From JAJCYL01 sp965206015 (lineage in GTDB: Bacteria; Bacteroidota; Bacteroidia; Cytophagales; Cyclobacteriaceae), in the NCBI GenBank assembly GCA_965206015.1, contig CBDBIW010000002.1, positions 124,001-188,000 on the forward strand: a stretch of DNA of 64,000 bases, written 5' to 3'. Position numbers and translations under genes: made by a program. The notes below the pieces were generated by a model. That model saw nothing but the letters and a program-made list of their open reading frames with translations, was not told where the DNA came from and searched no databases. Shown in pieces: positions 16,004 to 24,771 of the stretch; within the stretch, counting starts at the first letter, position 1; every line of letters begins with the position of its first letter.

Positions 16004-18691
16004 TTAACTTTCAATTTCAGCCTTTTGTTTATTCGATACTATTCCGTAATCCAAAATAGCATCTATGAAATCGTAAGGTTTATAGCCATTTATGGCTGTT
16101 TGATGGAATATACATGTTGCAGGTGTCATTCCAGGAAGAGAGTTTGCTTCAATTACGACAGTTTCAACGCTATTGTCCTCAAATATTCTGACGAACGCGT
16201 CAATTCTTGCATATCCCTCAATTTTTAAAAGCCGAGCTATTTGTTCAAAATCTGACCGGACTTTATTCGAAATTCTAAGTTGTTCCTCTGGTTCAGAGGA
16301 AAATATGGCGGGAGTAATATTCTGCCCTTCACCCGCTAAGAACTTTTCTTCTAATGACAATACTTCACCAGACGCTAAGGTTTCTGAAGGTTCGAATATT
16401 TCATATTTTATGTCACCATTTTCATCCCTGGTAGTTAGAAGCCCACCAGTTATTTCAAGAAAATGTTTAGCTCCATTTGATTGAATCAGGTCTTCAACCA
16501 TAAAATAAGACTTTATAGGGAACTCTTCGTTATTCTTTAGTTGCAATTTTTCTGCCTGCTCTGGCATTAATTCTATTGTTTTTCTGAACATTAACTCACA
16601 AAAAGCTTCAAGTTCAGCTCGATTATTAATTTTCTTGACTGCAGAACTGCAACCATCATCTGACGGTTTTGCAATCAATGGATATTTGAAAAGGCTTTCA
16701 ATTTTAGCCAATAGAACACTCCTGCCAGCCATAAATGGTGATTTCTCCACCATCATTTGATTGGCTACAGAAAAACCACCCTCTCTTAGTATTTCTTTTG
16801 TTCGAAATTTATCAATGGTTATTTGAGAACTTTTGACTCCTGAGCCATTGTAGGGTATGCCTTCTTTTTCTAATCTCATCTGTGTTGTTCCGTCTTCTCC
16901 AGGTCTTCCGTGAAGGGCAATAAATGCAACATCTATGTGATCCTGTAGCTCTCCATATGTAATTTGTTGAGGCTTGTCAATGTGGTCACTGACGTATTTC
17001 GAGGTAATTTCTGAGGCCTCCTGCTTGATGCGTTCAATGATTGGTGATAGTTGATTATTTGTCACTTTATCTTTTATATCGTCTGCATTATCTTTCAATA
17101 AGACATTGACCGGCAAGATGTACATTTCATGGTCTTCTTCATTGCCTGTTAGGAATATTGGTATGGGCTTGTACTTCTCTGAACTTGAAAGCTTTTGATA
17201 GATATTCCTTCCACTCTCCACAGAAATATGCCTTTCCGTACTAAATCCACCAAGTATGATTCCCACTCTGACCTGTTCATCCGGTTTGTTGTGAAGAGCA
17301 GCAATCTGGTTGTCCAGATCAGAGATCATCCTCCGAAGCCGCTGATTATCTTTGCCAGTTAAGATTCTGGATTGAAGAGAAGTCCGGATGATATAGGTTA
17401 GGAACTGTGAAGGATTTAGGCCAATTTCTGCTGCCTGGTGGAAAAAGAATGATGATGGCATCATCCCGGAGGTGGTGTTTGGGTCGATCAGATAAATTTC
17501 TCCATCATCTGAATAAAAGCCATCGATTCGGGCATAGACATGGCAGTAGAGGCTTGTATTCAAACGAGCACTTTCTTGCCGAATTTTCTCCACAACGTCC
17601 TCTGGCAAGTCGATTGGTGTAACTTTCCTAATAACTCCCGGTAGATATTTTGAGCGATAATCAAATAGATTTTTGGTTTTTACTATCTCTGTAGGAGGGA
17701 GTGCTATGGGGCCGTCAGGACCTTCGATTACTATACACGAGAATTCCTTTCCTTTAATAAATGATTCAACAATTATCTCTTCTTCAGAATTAATGCAGGT
17801 CAGTTCAATGAAGTCATTCCCATTTTCGAAAAACAGATTAAGATATTGCCACAAGTCTTCAGGATGGTGGATAAGACTCTCTTTGTGATACACCGGAAAA
17901 CCCGGACCATCCCGAATGTCTGTGAGATTGACAAGAAATACCCTTTTGTCATCTTCAGAAAGATTGCTCCACAATTTTTTCTCAATTCTCGTAATGAACC
18001 AGGCCTTATTGACTAGCTTTTCAAATTCCTCAAAAGAATCCTTCTGAAGGATTCCAATACCTATTGAAGACCCCTGACTCGATGCCTTTATAACCATGGG
18101 CAAACCAATATTCTCTCTTATTTCAGTATATAAACCTTCCTGCTTCTCTCTCTGAGCCCATTGGTCGCAAGGGATGGTTTGATAATTAGGATCCGGGAAG
18201 TGATTTTTTTTGAAATAGTCCTTCTGAATGACTTTGTTAATACCGATCGCGGAGGGTAAAATTCCAGAACCGGAATAGGGTATACCATACCACTCCAGTA
18301 AGCCCTGAATACTGCCATCCTCGCCAAATGGTCCATGTAAGGCTAAGAACGCAAAATCAAATAGTTCATTAAACTGATCTGGTTGTACTTTTTTACCCAC
18401 TTGATCTATAAGGGCCTCAAGCTTTTCTTTATTGAGGTCTTCTAACGATTCAATGTATACCTGAAAATTGTGAGAGCTATGGGGTATAAATTCTGTGGGT
18501 GGGTAAAAATCCCGGATAGTGCCTTTATATATGTATTGCCAGTCTAATAAAATGAAATTGCCGAGGCTATCTACAAAAACAGGTACAGCCTCAAATATTG
18601 ACTTATTCAGGTTGTCATAGACTGTTCGGCCTCCAGCGAAAGATATTTCCCGTTCCCTTGACTGCCCTCCAAAAAATATTCCGATACGCAT
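16004..18691 (-). CDS. ddl: Tandem double D-alanine--D-alanine ligase
   Basis: 895 residues, about 2.5 times a normal Ddl, made of two complete ATP-grasp ligase units. Unit 1 (about 1-450): RIGIFFGGQSREREIS, ALHGPFGEDGSIQG, IPYSGSG, IKASSQGSSIGI and ARIDGFYS, followed by LIDPNTTSGMMPSS. Unit 2 (about 475-885): VRVGIILGGFSTERHISVE, ALHGRPGEDGTTQ, IPYNGSG, AKPSDDGCSSAV, ARIDAF, and VIEANSLPGMTPAT. Unit 2 keeps the usual E-x-N and PGMT metal/phosphate motif. Unit 1 has D-x-N and SGMM instead. Unit 1 also carries about 80 extra residues in the central region. Ligates D-alanine for peptidoglycan. The two units may differ in specificity or one may be regulatory (inference). Confidence 0.85.
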   Translation of the reverse strand: MRIGIFFGGQSREREISFAGGRTVYDNLNKSIFEAVPVFVDSLGNFILLDWQYIYKGTIRDFYPPTEFIPHSSHNFQVYIESLEDLNKEKLEALIDQVGKKVQPDQFNELFDFAFLALHGPFGEDGSIQGLLEWYGIPYSGSGILPSAIGINKVIQKDYFKKNHFPDPNYQTIPCDQWAQREKQEGLYTEIRENIGLPMVIKASSQGSSIGIGILQKDSFEEFEKLVNKAWFITRIEKKLWSNLSEDDKRVFLVNLTDIRDGPGFPVYHKESLIHHPEDLWQYLNLFFENGNDFIELTCINSEEEIIVESFIKGKEFSCIVIEGPDGPIALPPTEIVKTKNLFDYRSKYLPGVIRKVTPIDLPEDVVEKIRQESARLNTSLYCHVYARIDGFYSDDGEIYLIDPNTTSGMMPSSFFFHQAAEIGLNPSQFLTYIIRTSLQSRILTGKDNQRLRRMISDLDNQIAALHNKPDEQVRVGIILGGFSTERHISVESGRNIYQKLSSSEKYKPIPIFLTGNEEDHEMYILPVNVLLKDNADDIKDKVTNNQLSPIIERIKQEASEITSKYVSDHIDKPQQITYGELQDHIDVAFIALHGRPGEDGTTQMRLEKEGIPYNGSGVKSSQITIDKFRTKEILREGGFSVANQMMVEKSPFMAGRSVLLAKIESLFKYPLIAKPSDDGCSSAVKKINNRAELEAFCELMFRKTIELMPEQAEKLQLKNNEEFPIKSYFMVEDLIQSNGAKHFLEITGGLLTTRDENGDIKYEIFEPSETLASGEVLSLEEKFLAGEGQNITPAIFSSEPEEQLRISNKVRSDFEQIARLLKIEGYARIDAFVRIFEDNSVETVVIEANSLPGMTPATCIFHQTAINGYKPYDFIDAILDYGIVSNKQKAEIES

Positions 18692-19028
18692 TAAAAAGTG
18701 GTTCAGATACGGTGAGGCAAGTTATTAAAAAAACCAACAGAATTAGGGTAGTGGCACACCCTGGTTTGAATGGATTTGTTTGTATGAGAAAAGTGGCCTT
18801 ATATAAACCAGCGAGTCTTGGTGGTTATATCGTTCTCCAGGATGGCAGGGGTGAGATTAATGGGCTGTTTTTGGAACACCAGTTAGTGACAGGGTAATTC
18901 TAGTGCTTATCCCAATTACTTGGGAAAGGGTTTGCCATGTTTCCTACAACTCTGTAGAGACCAAATTTAATATTGCGAAGCAGGAGGCCTACAAAAGTGA
19001 ATTGTGCCAATTAATATATGATTTGAGA
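18692..19028. other. Intergenic region, nothing recognised
   Basis: About 340 bases between the ligase start and the metalloprotease stop, so it is mainly the upstream region of the ligase. A plus-strand reading frame runs through it, but its translation matches nothing I know and it overlaps the ligase coding region antisense. No terminator, tRNA or riboswitch was seen. Confidence 0.4.
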
Positions 19029-22000
19029 CTATTTCATGACAACCACGCGTTTAGTGGTCCGGAAATTTTCTCCAATGAACTGTACAAGATACATCCCACT
19101 TCTGAGGGTTAACGTTTCAAATGTCAATGTCTGATTGAGCACATTCTCAAAGTCCAGACTGATTATTTGATTACCCAGCATATCTATCAATCGAATACTG
19201 AGATTTTCTTTTTCAATGAGATTGAAGGTAACATTAAAATCCTCTGGTGACGGATTGGGGAATATCCTCAATATATCCTCATTCAGATCTGATAGATTGG
19301 GATCGGCGGACACAAAAAAGTCCAAATCGTCCAAATAAATGTTATTGCCATTAGCATTGGTAAAAACAAAAGCAACCAATACCTCAGTACGACCCACAAA
19401 GGCACTTAAATCTATTGATTCAGTAACCCAATCTTCATTGGTTTCTGGAACCCAAGCCGTATTTGAACTAGTGACCGCAAGTTCGGCACCTTTCTTATCA
19501 TAAATGATGTTGTCAAAATTTCTCCCACAATCAAGGGAGACCAATCCCTGAAGGTGGTCTTCAAGATTTAATCTATTGGCATAGGAAACTCTGAATGACA
19601 TACTGGCTTCGGAAAGCTCAGAGAGATTTAACTTTGGGCTAACAAGCCAATTTTGAGTACCCACTTCATTAAGATCAAATGCATTGACTCCAATAGCCTG
19701 ATTTTCTCCGGATTTATTGGGTATTGTAGTAAATGTCCAGTCATGATCCCCTGTAATTGAGAATGGAAACCAATTTTGTTCGTTAAGAGTACGCTGTTCG
19801 AATTGCTCCCGCAGGGGTAGTATATCCTCCTGTTGGGTAATTCTAAATCTTTCAGTTAGTGTATTGTCTTTGAGGTCGTCATCTTCTGTGTCGTTGATTG
19901 ATAAGACAGTAAAAGTGAACCCCAATTCACCTTCATTTAAATCTGAGGCACTAACGGCAATATTTTGCAACTCACCGGGTTCCAATGTGATTCCGTCAAG
20001 TCGACCCTGAGTGAAAGGGACATTTACCCCAAATTCATAATCAATAGAGTGAATGGTTTCAATGCCAAAATTTTTAATCTCTACAATTGGTGCTTGAAAA
20101 TTACGACAGCTAATTACTGGCAGATCTTTTATTTCATCGACTTTAACGTCAAGGTTGAACTGGTTATTAGCAAATAGTTCAACCTCATCAACGAACATGT
20201 TATTTCCACCACCATTCTGGGCGATTATTGCTATCTGAACATTCTTCAGACCGAGGAACTTGTTCAAACTGATTGTTGCATCGTCCCATTCGGCCGAACC
20301 GGCAGGAACAAAAATTGAGTTTGTTACAGTAGTTGTACCTAAGTTATTGCCATAAAGTTCAAAATCAGAGAGGATGTTTTCAGGATCGAAATCAGTTCCA
20401 CATTCTGTTAAAACTGCAACCACTAAACCATCAATGAAATTAGCGTTTGAAGGCACTGGTGCGTAGGCATATTTGAATTGTAGTTCTGCAGTGGTTACTT
20501 TTTCGAGATTCAATACTGGACTTAATAACATCTCCAAATTTCCAAATTCATTACTACCCGAGTTAAATATGTCAAGTTTAAAAGCTTGATTGTCAGAAGT
20601 ATTAAGGGGAGCATTACTTCTTTGCCAATCAGATTTTTCTCCCGTGAGCTTTCGGGTCATCCAATTGTCGTTTCCATCCTCAAAATTGGCTATTATTGGA
20701 AACTCGAGTTGGGCAGGCACTTGTACAAAGATTGATTTGACGTCATTTTCCGCATTCCCGTCAACTACTCCATTTACTTCTGCAATTCGAAATGTAAAAT
20801 TCATTTCTGAACCTTGCTCTAAAGCTATTGATTGAAAGGTGAGTGTAAGTATCACCAAAGGCTCCAGTGTAAATGCGGATTCAATGGTTTCGACTGGCTG
20901 ACTGTCAATTTCCAGTGTGACCCTAAAAGAAGTCACGTTATCCACCCCATAGTTACGTACTTCGATCTCAGGGACAACATTACTACTACAAATGCTGACT
21001 TCAGGGCTTATAATTTGCCGAATTCCAATATCGTTAGTGCTTATTACAGGATCGATTCCGCCTTTTGAAGTGAGGAGGTTTCTTCTACGAGGGCTTTCGG
21101 CTATAATTGCCTGCATTCGATTGGCCTGACATTTCGTAAATAAATTCATACAGACATCATCTGTAAAATCCATATAATTTTGAGACATGTCATTGCCAAT
21201 TGATTCACATGAATCCTGGGAATCGGGGCATCCCGAACTATTATCACTCATAGCTGGCGTATCAGCGCAAAAATCATCAGCACTGCATCCACCATCGCCC
21301 CATACATGCCTCAATCCCAGAAAGTGGCCTATTTCATGCGTAGCAGTGCGCCCTTTGCTAAATGGATCATTATTGAATCCCTCGCCGAAATACTCATAAT
21401 CAATAACAATACCATCTGTAAGGCTATTGTTGTTTGTATCTACGGTAAGTCCAGTGAGATTGGAAACAGGAAATTGAGCGTATCCTAATAAATCATTAGA
21501 CAAATCAGTCACCCATATATTCAGATAATCTTCAGTAGGCCAGAAACTTTCACTTTTTAAAAGTTCGTCATCGAATAGGTTGTATTCAAACTGTGAGCCT
21601 TGAGAACGTACAATGCCGGTAGTTGGCAGGCCTTCGGGGTCACGTTTCGCTAAAACGAATTCAATTTCTGAATCTGCTGCAACACTTAGAAACTCTGCTG
21701 GTGTTTCACTGGCATCAGGATTAAGTCTTCGAAAGTCCTGGTTAAGTATGGTTATTTGTGATAATATTTGATCATCAGGAATATTACCACCAACACCTAT
21801 GGCTTGTCCATTATGCAGTACATGGACGACAACAGGGATAGGTACTACCTCTTTTTCACCAGCTATTCCAAAAGAAATATTCTGACTTCTTTCCGACATT
21901 TTTTCTGAGAGCCATTTTTCAAATTTCTTCTCGTTTATACGGTAATCAATTGAACCAAGCTGTTCTTGTTGCAGCATTACAGTACCACATCGTGATTGGC

Positions 22001-22064
22001 CGTGAGAACTAATACCGAACAGCAAGCAGAAGATTAATATAATGAGATGGTGACAGTAGCGCAT
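19029..22064 (-). CDS. Secreted M43-type zinc metalloprotease with T9SS sorting domain
   Basis: Start placed at ATG 22064 because MRYCHHLIILIFCLLFGISS is a signal peptide; the frame is open 30 codons further. About 1011 residues. The catalytic domain has the metzincin zinc site HEIGHFLGLRHVWGDGGC (near residue 255), then cysteines and MDFTDDVCMNLFTKCQANRM with the Met-turn, as in pappalysin-family M43 peptidases. Beta-sandwich repeats (VEIRNYGVD-like, CARDB-type, and two LSPVLNLEKV-type adhesin segments) follow. The type IX sorting domain closes the chain (LRIFPNPSPEDFNV, IRLIDMLGNQI, SGMYLVQFIGE). Predicted extracellular. Confidence 0.9.
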   Translation of the reverse strand: MRYCHHLIILIFCLLFGISSHGQSRCGTVMLQQEQLGSIDYRINEKKFEKWLSEKMSERSQNISFGIAGEKEVVPIPVVVHVLHNGQAIGVGGNIPDDQILSQITILNQDFRRLNPDASETPAEFLSVAADSEIEFVLAKRDPEGLPTTGIVRSQGSQFEYNLFDDELLKSESFWPTEDYLNIWVTDLSNDLLGYAQFPVSNLTGLTVDTNNNSLTDGIVIDYEYFGEGFNNDPFSKGRTATHEIGHFLGLRHVWGDGGCSADDFCADTPAMSDNSSGCPDSQDSCESIGNDMSQNYMDFTDDVCMNLFTKCQANRMQAIIAESPRRRNLLTSKGGIDPVISTNDIGIRQIISPEVSICSSNVVPEIEVRNYGVDNVTSFRVTLEIDSQPVETIESAFTLEPLVILTLTFQSIALEQGSEMNFTFRIAEVNGVVDGNAENDVKSIFVQVPAQLEFPIIANFEDGNDNWMTRKLTGEKSDWQRSNAPLNTSDNQAFKLDIFNSGSNEFGNLEMLLSPVLNLEKVTTAELQFKYAYAPVPSNANFIDGLVVAVLTECGTDFDPENILSDFELYGNNLGTTTVTNSIFVPAGSAEWDDATISLNKFLGLKNVQIAIIAQNGGGNNMFVDEVELFANNQFNLDVKVDEIKDLPVISCRNFQAPIVEIKNFGIETIHSIDYEFGVNVPFTQGRLDGITLEPGELQNIAVSASDLNEGELGFTFTVLSINDTEDDDLKDNTLTERFRITQQEDILPLREQFEQRTLNEQNWFPFSITGDHDWTFTTIPNKSGENQAIGVNAFDLNEVGTQNWLVSPKLNLSELSEASMSFRVSYANRLNLEDHLQGLVSLDCGRNFDNIIYDKKGAELAVTSSNTAWVPETNEDWVTESIDLSAFVGRTEVLVAFVFTNANGNNIYLDDLDFFVSADPNLSDLNEDILRIFPNPSPEDFNVTFNLIEKENLSIRLIDMLGNQIISLDFENVLNQTLTFETLTLRSGMYLVQFIGENFRTTKRVVVMK

Positions 22065-22159
22065 TCCCAGTTTCCAACAAGACTTTAAACGATCATCCTG
22101 CCGACACATTATTCTGTAAAGAAAATATTTCACCTTAGATGCGTCAAATAGCAAATGGT

Positions 22160-22444
22160 TTAAGACGCAAAAGGCAATTTTGCATGAGAGTCGGCAGGTG
22201 AAGTTATGTTAACAGCTTCAACTTCTGTTATTTCGGGGACTGTACGCCTGATGGACTCTTCGACCCCAGCTTTAAGAGTCATGGTAGACATGGGGCAGGA
22301 GCCACATGCTCCGAGAAGTTCTAAAGTGACTACCTTTTCCTCACTAATCTTTAAGATTTTCACATTACCACCGTCAGCTTCTAAATAGGGTCTTATATTG
22401 TTGAGTGCTTCTTCGACTTGCAGGTATAGTGAACTTTGCTCCAT
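22160..22444 (-). CDS. NifU-like C-terminal domain protein
   Basis: 94 residues, essentially one NifU_C domain, an Fe-S cluster scaffold or carrier. ALNNIRPYLEADGGNVKIL and LLGACGSCPMSTMTLKAGVE carry the CxxC cluster ligands (around residue 51). It lies 12 bases downstream of mrp, itself an Fe-S carrier ATPase, so the two form an Fe-S assembly operon. Confidence 0.93.
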   Translation of the reverse strand: MEQSSLYLQVEEALNNIRPYLEADGGNVKILKISEEKVVTLELLGACGSCPMSTMTLKAGVEESIRRTVPEITEVEAVNITSPADSHAKLPFAS

Positions 22445-22456
22445 GTGTAAACAAAG

Positions 22457-23548
22457 TTAACTTTTTAGCTCTACAATGGAAGTTTTTTCACGAGAGTCAT
22501 TCCGAATGGCCACTTGTCTTGCAAGTTCTTCCGAAATTTTCATAAAAGCATCAGAGGTTATGTCATCTTTCATCACTGCCGGATATCCCAGGTCTCCTGA
22601 TTCTCTTATAGATTGAACTATTGGTATTTCTCCCAGGAAAGGAATTTCGTTTTTGGCTGCCAAATCTGTTCCACCACCTTTTCCAAAAATGTGATACTTA
22701 TTGTCCGGGAGTTCTTCTGGAGTGAAGTATGACATATTTTCTATGATGCCGAGTAATGGAACATTAATTTGTGGTTGCTTGAACATCGCAAGCCCTTTCC
22801 GGGTGTCTGCTAAAGCTACTTTTTGTGGAGTTGTTACAATCACCGCACCAGTAACTGGCAGTGTCTGTACCAGTGTTAGGTGTATATCACTAGTTCCGGG
22901 AGGCAAATCGATTAGCAAGTAGTCCATCGGTTTCCATTCAACATCTCCGATGAATTGCTTTAGGGCTGAGCTGGCCATAGGTCCTCTCCATACTACTGCC
23001 TGTTCGGGAGGGGTTAAAAAACCGATTGACATTAACTGGACACCATATTGTTCTAAAGGGATAATGTAGTTTTTGCCATCCTTCTGTATGATTTCAGGCT
23101 GCTCAAATTCGCAATTGAACATTGTTGGAATGGATGGACCAAAAATATCTGCATCAATTATGCCAACACTTGCGCCAGACTTAGCTAATGCAACTGCCAA
23201 ATTGGCTGTGACAGTAGATTTACCGACACCACCTTTTCCTGAGGCTATTGCAACAATATTTTTAACAGTTGGTAAAAGAATTGCATTCTGCCGAGCCGTT
23301 GTCACATCTGACGTCATGTCGATGTCCACATTCAGGTCAGTTGCTAATGTATTGATGGCCGATGCACAATCTTTTCGAATTAATTCTTTAAGTGGGCAAG
23401 CGGGAGTAGTAAGAACAACTGTAAATGAGATGTTTTTGCCCTCAACTTTTACATCCCGGATCATATTCAGGGTGACCAGATCCTTTTTGAGATCAGGGTC
23501 ATTAACCGTTCCTAATACTTTAAGAACGTCCGATTTAGAAATTGACAT
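22457..23548 (-). CDS. apbC: Mrp/ApbC iron-sulfur cluster carrier ATPase
   Basis: 363 residues. N-terminal MIP18/DUF59 domain (about 1-90: LGTVNDPDLKKDLVTLNMI, TTPACPLKELI). P-loop NTPase domain from about 98 with the deviant Walker A ASGKGGVGKSTVTANLA, switch LIDLPPGTSDIHLTL, and the ENMSYF region (the usual CxxC cysteines are absent from what I can see there: NMSYFTPEELPDNKYHIFG). Loads Fe-S clusters onto target proteins. Operon with the NifU-like gene. Confidence 0.93.
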   Translation of the reverse strand: MSISKSDVLKVLGTVNDPDLKKDLVTLNMIRDVKVEGKNISFTVVLTTPACPLKELIRKDCASAINTLATDLNVDIDMTSDVTTARQNAILLPTVKNIVAIASGKGGVGKSTVTANLAVALAKSGASVGIIDADIFGPSIPTMFNCEFEQPEIIQKDGKNYIIPLEQYGVQLMSIGFLTPPEQAVVWRGPMASSALKQFIGDVEWKPMDYLLIDLPPGTSDIHLTLVQTLPVTGAVIVTTPQKVALADTRKGLAMFKQPQINVPLLGIIENMSYFTPEELPDNKYHIFGKGGGTDLAAKNEIPFLGEIPIVQSIRESGDLGYPAVMKDDITSDAFMKISEELARQVAIRNDSREKTSIVELKS

Positions 23549-23608
23549 AATCGTTGAAGTTTTTATTTTTTCTAAGCCGTTCGTACACGCTCATACCCAC
23601 ATCCAAAA

Positions 23609-24586
23609 TTATCTGTACATTACAGCATTTATGGCTTCAATTGTCCTCTTTTTATTGGGTAAGATGGCTTCGATCAAAGTTGGAGCATACGGAAGGGGTA
23701 CATCTAGGCTGTTCACCCGCTGAATTGGTGCGTCGAGATAGTCAAAGGTGTATTTCTGAATATGGTAGGCAATCTCACTAGAGATTGAAGATAGAGGCCA
23801 CGTTTCTTCAAGTATTACCAATCTATTGGTCTTTTTAACCGAATTCACGATGGTCTCATAATCAATTGGTCTAACACACCTTAAATCGATGACTTCAGCA
23901 CTGATATTTTCTTTTCCCATTTCATCAGCTGTTTCATTTGCTATTTTCATCATTTTCCCAAATGATACGAGCGTGACGTCTGTTCCTTCCCGGGTAACAT
24001 CTGCTTGTCCAAAAGGAATTAAATATTCTCCTTCCGGAACCTCTCCTTTATCACCGTACATCAGTTCTGATTCCATGAAAATAACGGGATCATCATCTCT
24101 GATTGCAGTTTTTAATAACCCTTTGGCGTCATACGGATTTGATGGAACAGCAACCTTAAGACCTGGTGTATTGGCATACCAATTCTCGAAATTTGAAGAA
24201 TGTTGAGAACTGAGCATACCTGCATTTCCGGTTGGCCCTCTAAATACAATAGGTACATTAAATTGCCCACCAGACATTGACATCATTTTTGCCGCTCCAT
24301 TTATAATTTGGTCAATAGCGACCAATGAAAAGTTAAAAGTCATGAACTCTACAATTGGTCGTATTCCGTTCATAGCAGCTCCAATTCCTATACCCGTAAA
24401 TCCGAGTTCAGCAATTGGAGTATCGATTACTCTTTTAGCTCTAAATTCATCCAACATGCCTTGAGAGACTTTGTAGGCACCATTGTATTCGGCAACTTCT
24501 TCACCCATGAGAAATACATTTTCATCCCTACGCATTTCCTCAACCATGGCTTCTCTAAGGGCTTCCCTGAATTGAATTTCTCTCAT
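23609..24586 (-). CDS. pdhB: Pyruvate dehydrogenase E1 component, beta subunit
   Basis: 325 residues, standard length. REIQFREALREAMVEEMRRD at the start, VFLMGEEVAEYNGAYKVSQG for the TPP site, GIGIGAAMNG, FRGPTGNAGMLSSQHS, and C-terminal RPIDYETIVNSVKKTNRLV and LDVPLPYA. Works with an alpha subunit in the oxidative decarboxylation of pyruvate to acetyl-CoA. The alpha gene is not adjacent. Confidence 0.95.
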   Translation of the reverse strand: MREIQFREALREAMVEEMRRDENVFLMGEEVAEYNGAYKVSQGMLDEFRAKRVIDTPIAELGFTGIGIGAAMNGIRPIVEFMTFNFSLVAIDQIINGAAKMMSMSGGQFNVPIVFRGPTGNAGMLSSQHSSNFENWYANTPGLKVAVPSNPYDAKGLLKTAIRDDDPVIFMESELMYGDKGEVPEGEYLIPFGQADVTREGTDVTLVSFGKMMKIANETADEMGKENISAEVIDLRCVRPIDYETIVNSVKKTNRLVILEETWPLSSISSEIAYHIQKYTFDYLDAPIQRVNSLDVPLPYAPTLIEAILPNKKRTIEAINAVMYR

Positions 24587-24726
24587 CTTGTCAACGTTTT
24601 TTTAATGGGGTGGCTAAATTAAACAATAAGACTTTATTTTCTTAGATGACCTCAGATAGCCTAATTTTCTAATCTTAATAATCAGACTGTTGAAACCTCG
24701 AAAGGATCAAAGGATTGATAATAAAA

Positions 24727-24752
24727 AAAGCCCCGTTGGTTGACGGGGCTTT
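24727..24752 (-). terminator. Rho-independent terminator of the OmpA/TPR lipoprotein gene
   Basis: Ten-base perfect stem: AAAGCCCCGT at 24727-24736 pairs with ACGGGGCTTT at 24743-24752, with a 6-base loop. On the minus strand it is followed by seven T (24723-24729 read as A on the plus strand). It lies 20 bases past the stop of the gene that ends at 24772. Confidence 0.92.
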
Positions 24753-24771
24753 GGTTAGTAATTTTATATTC

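Noticed and set aside
18598..18897. 99-codon plus-strand frame across the ligase start
   Set aside because: Largely antisense to the ligase coding region, no family match, no convincing start site.
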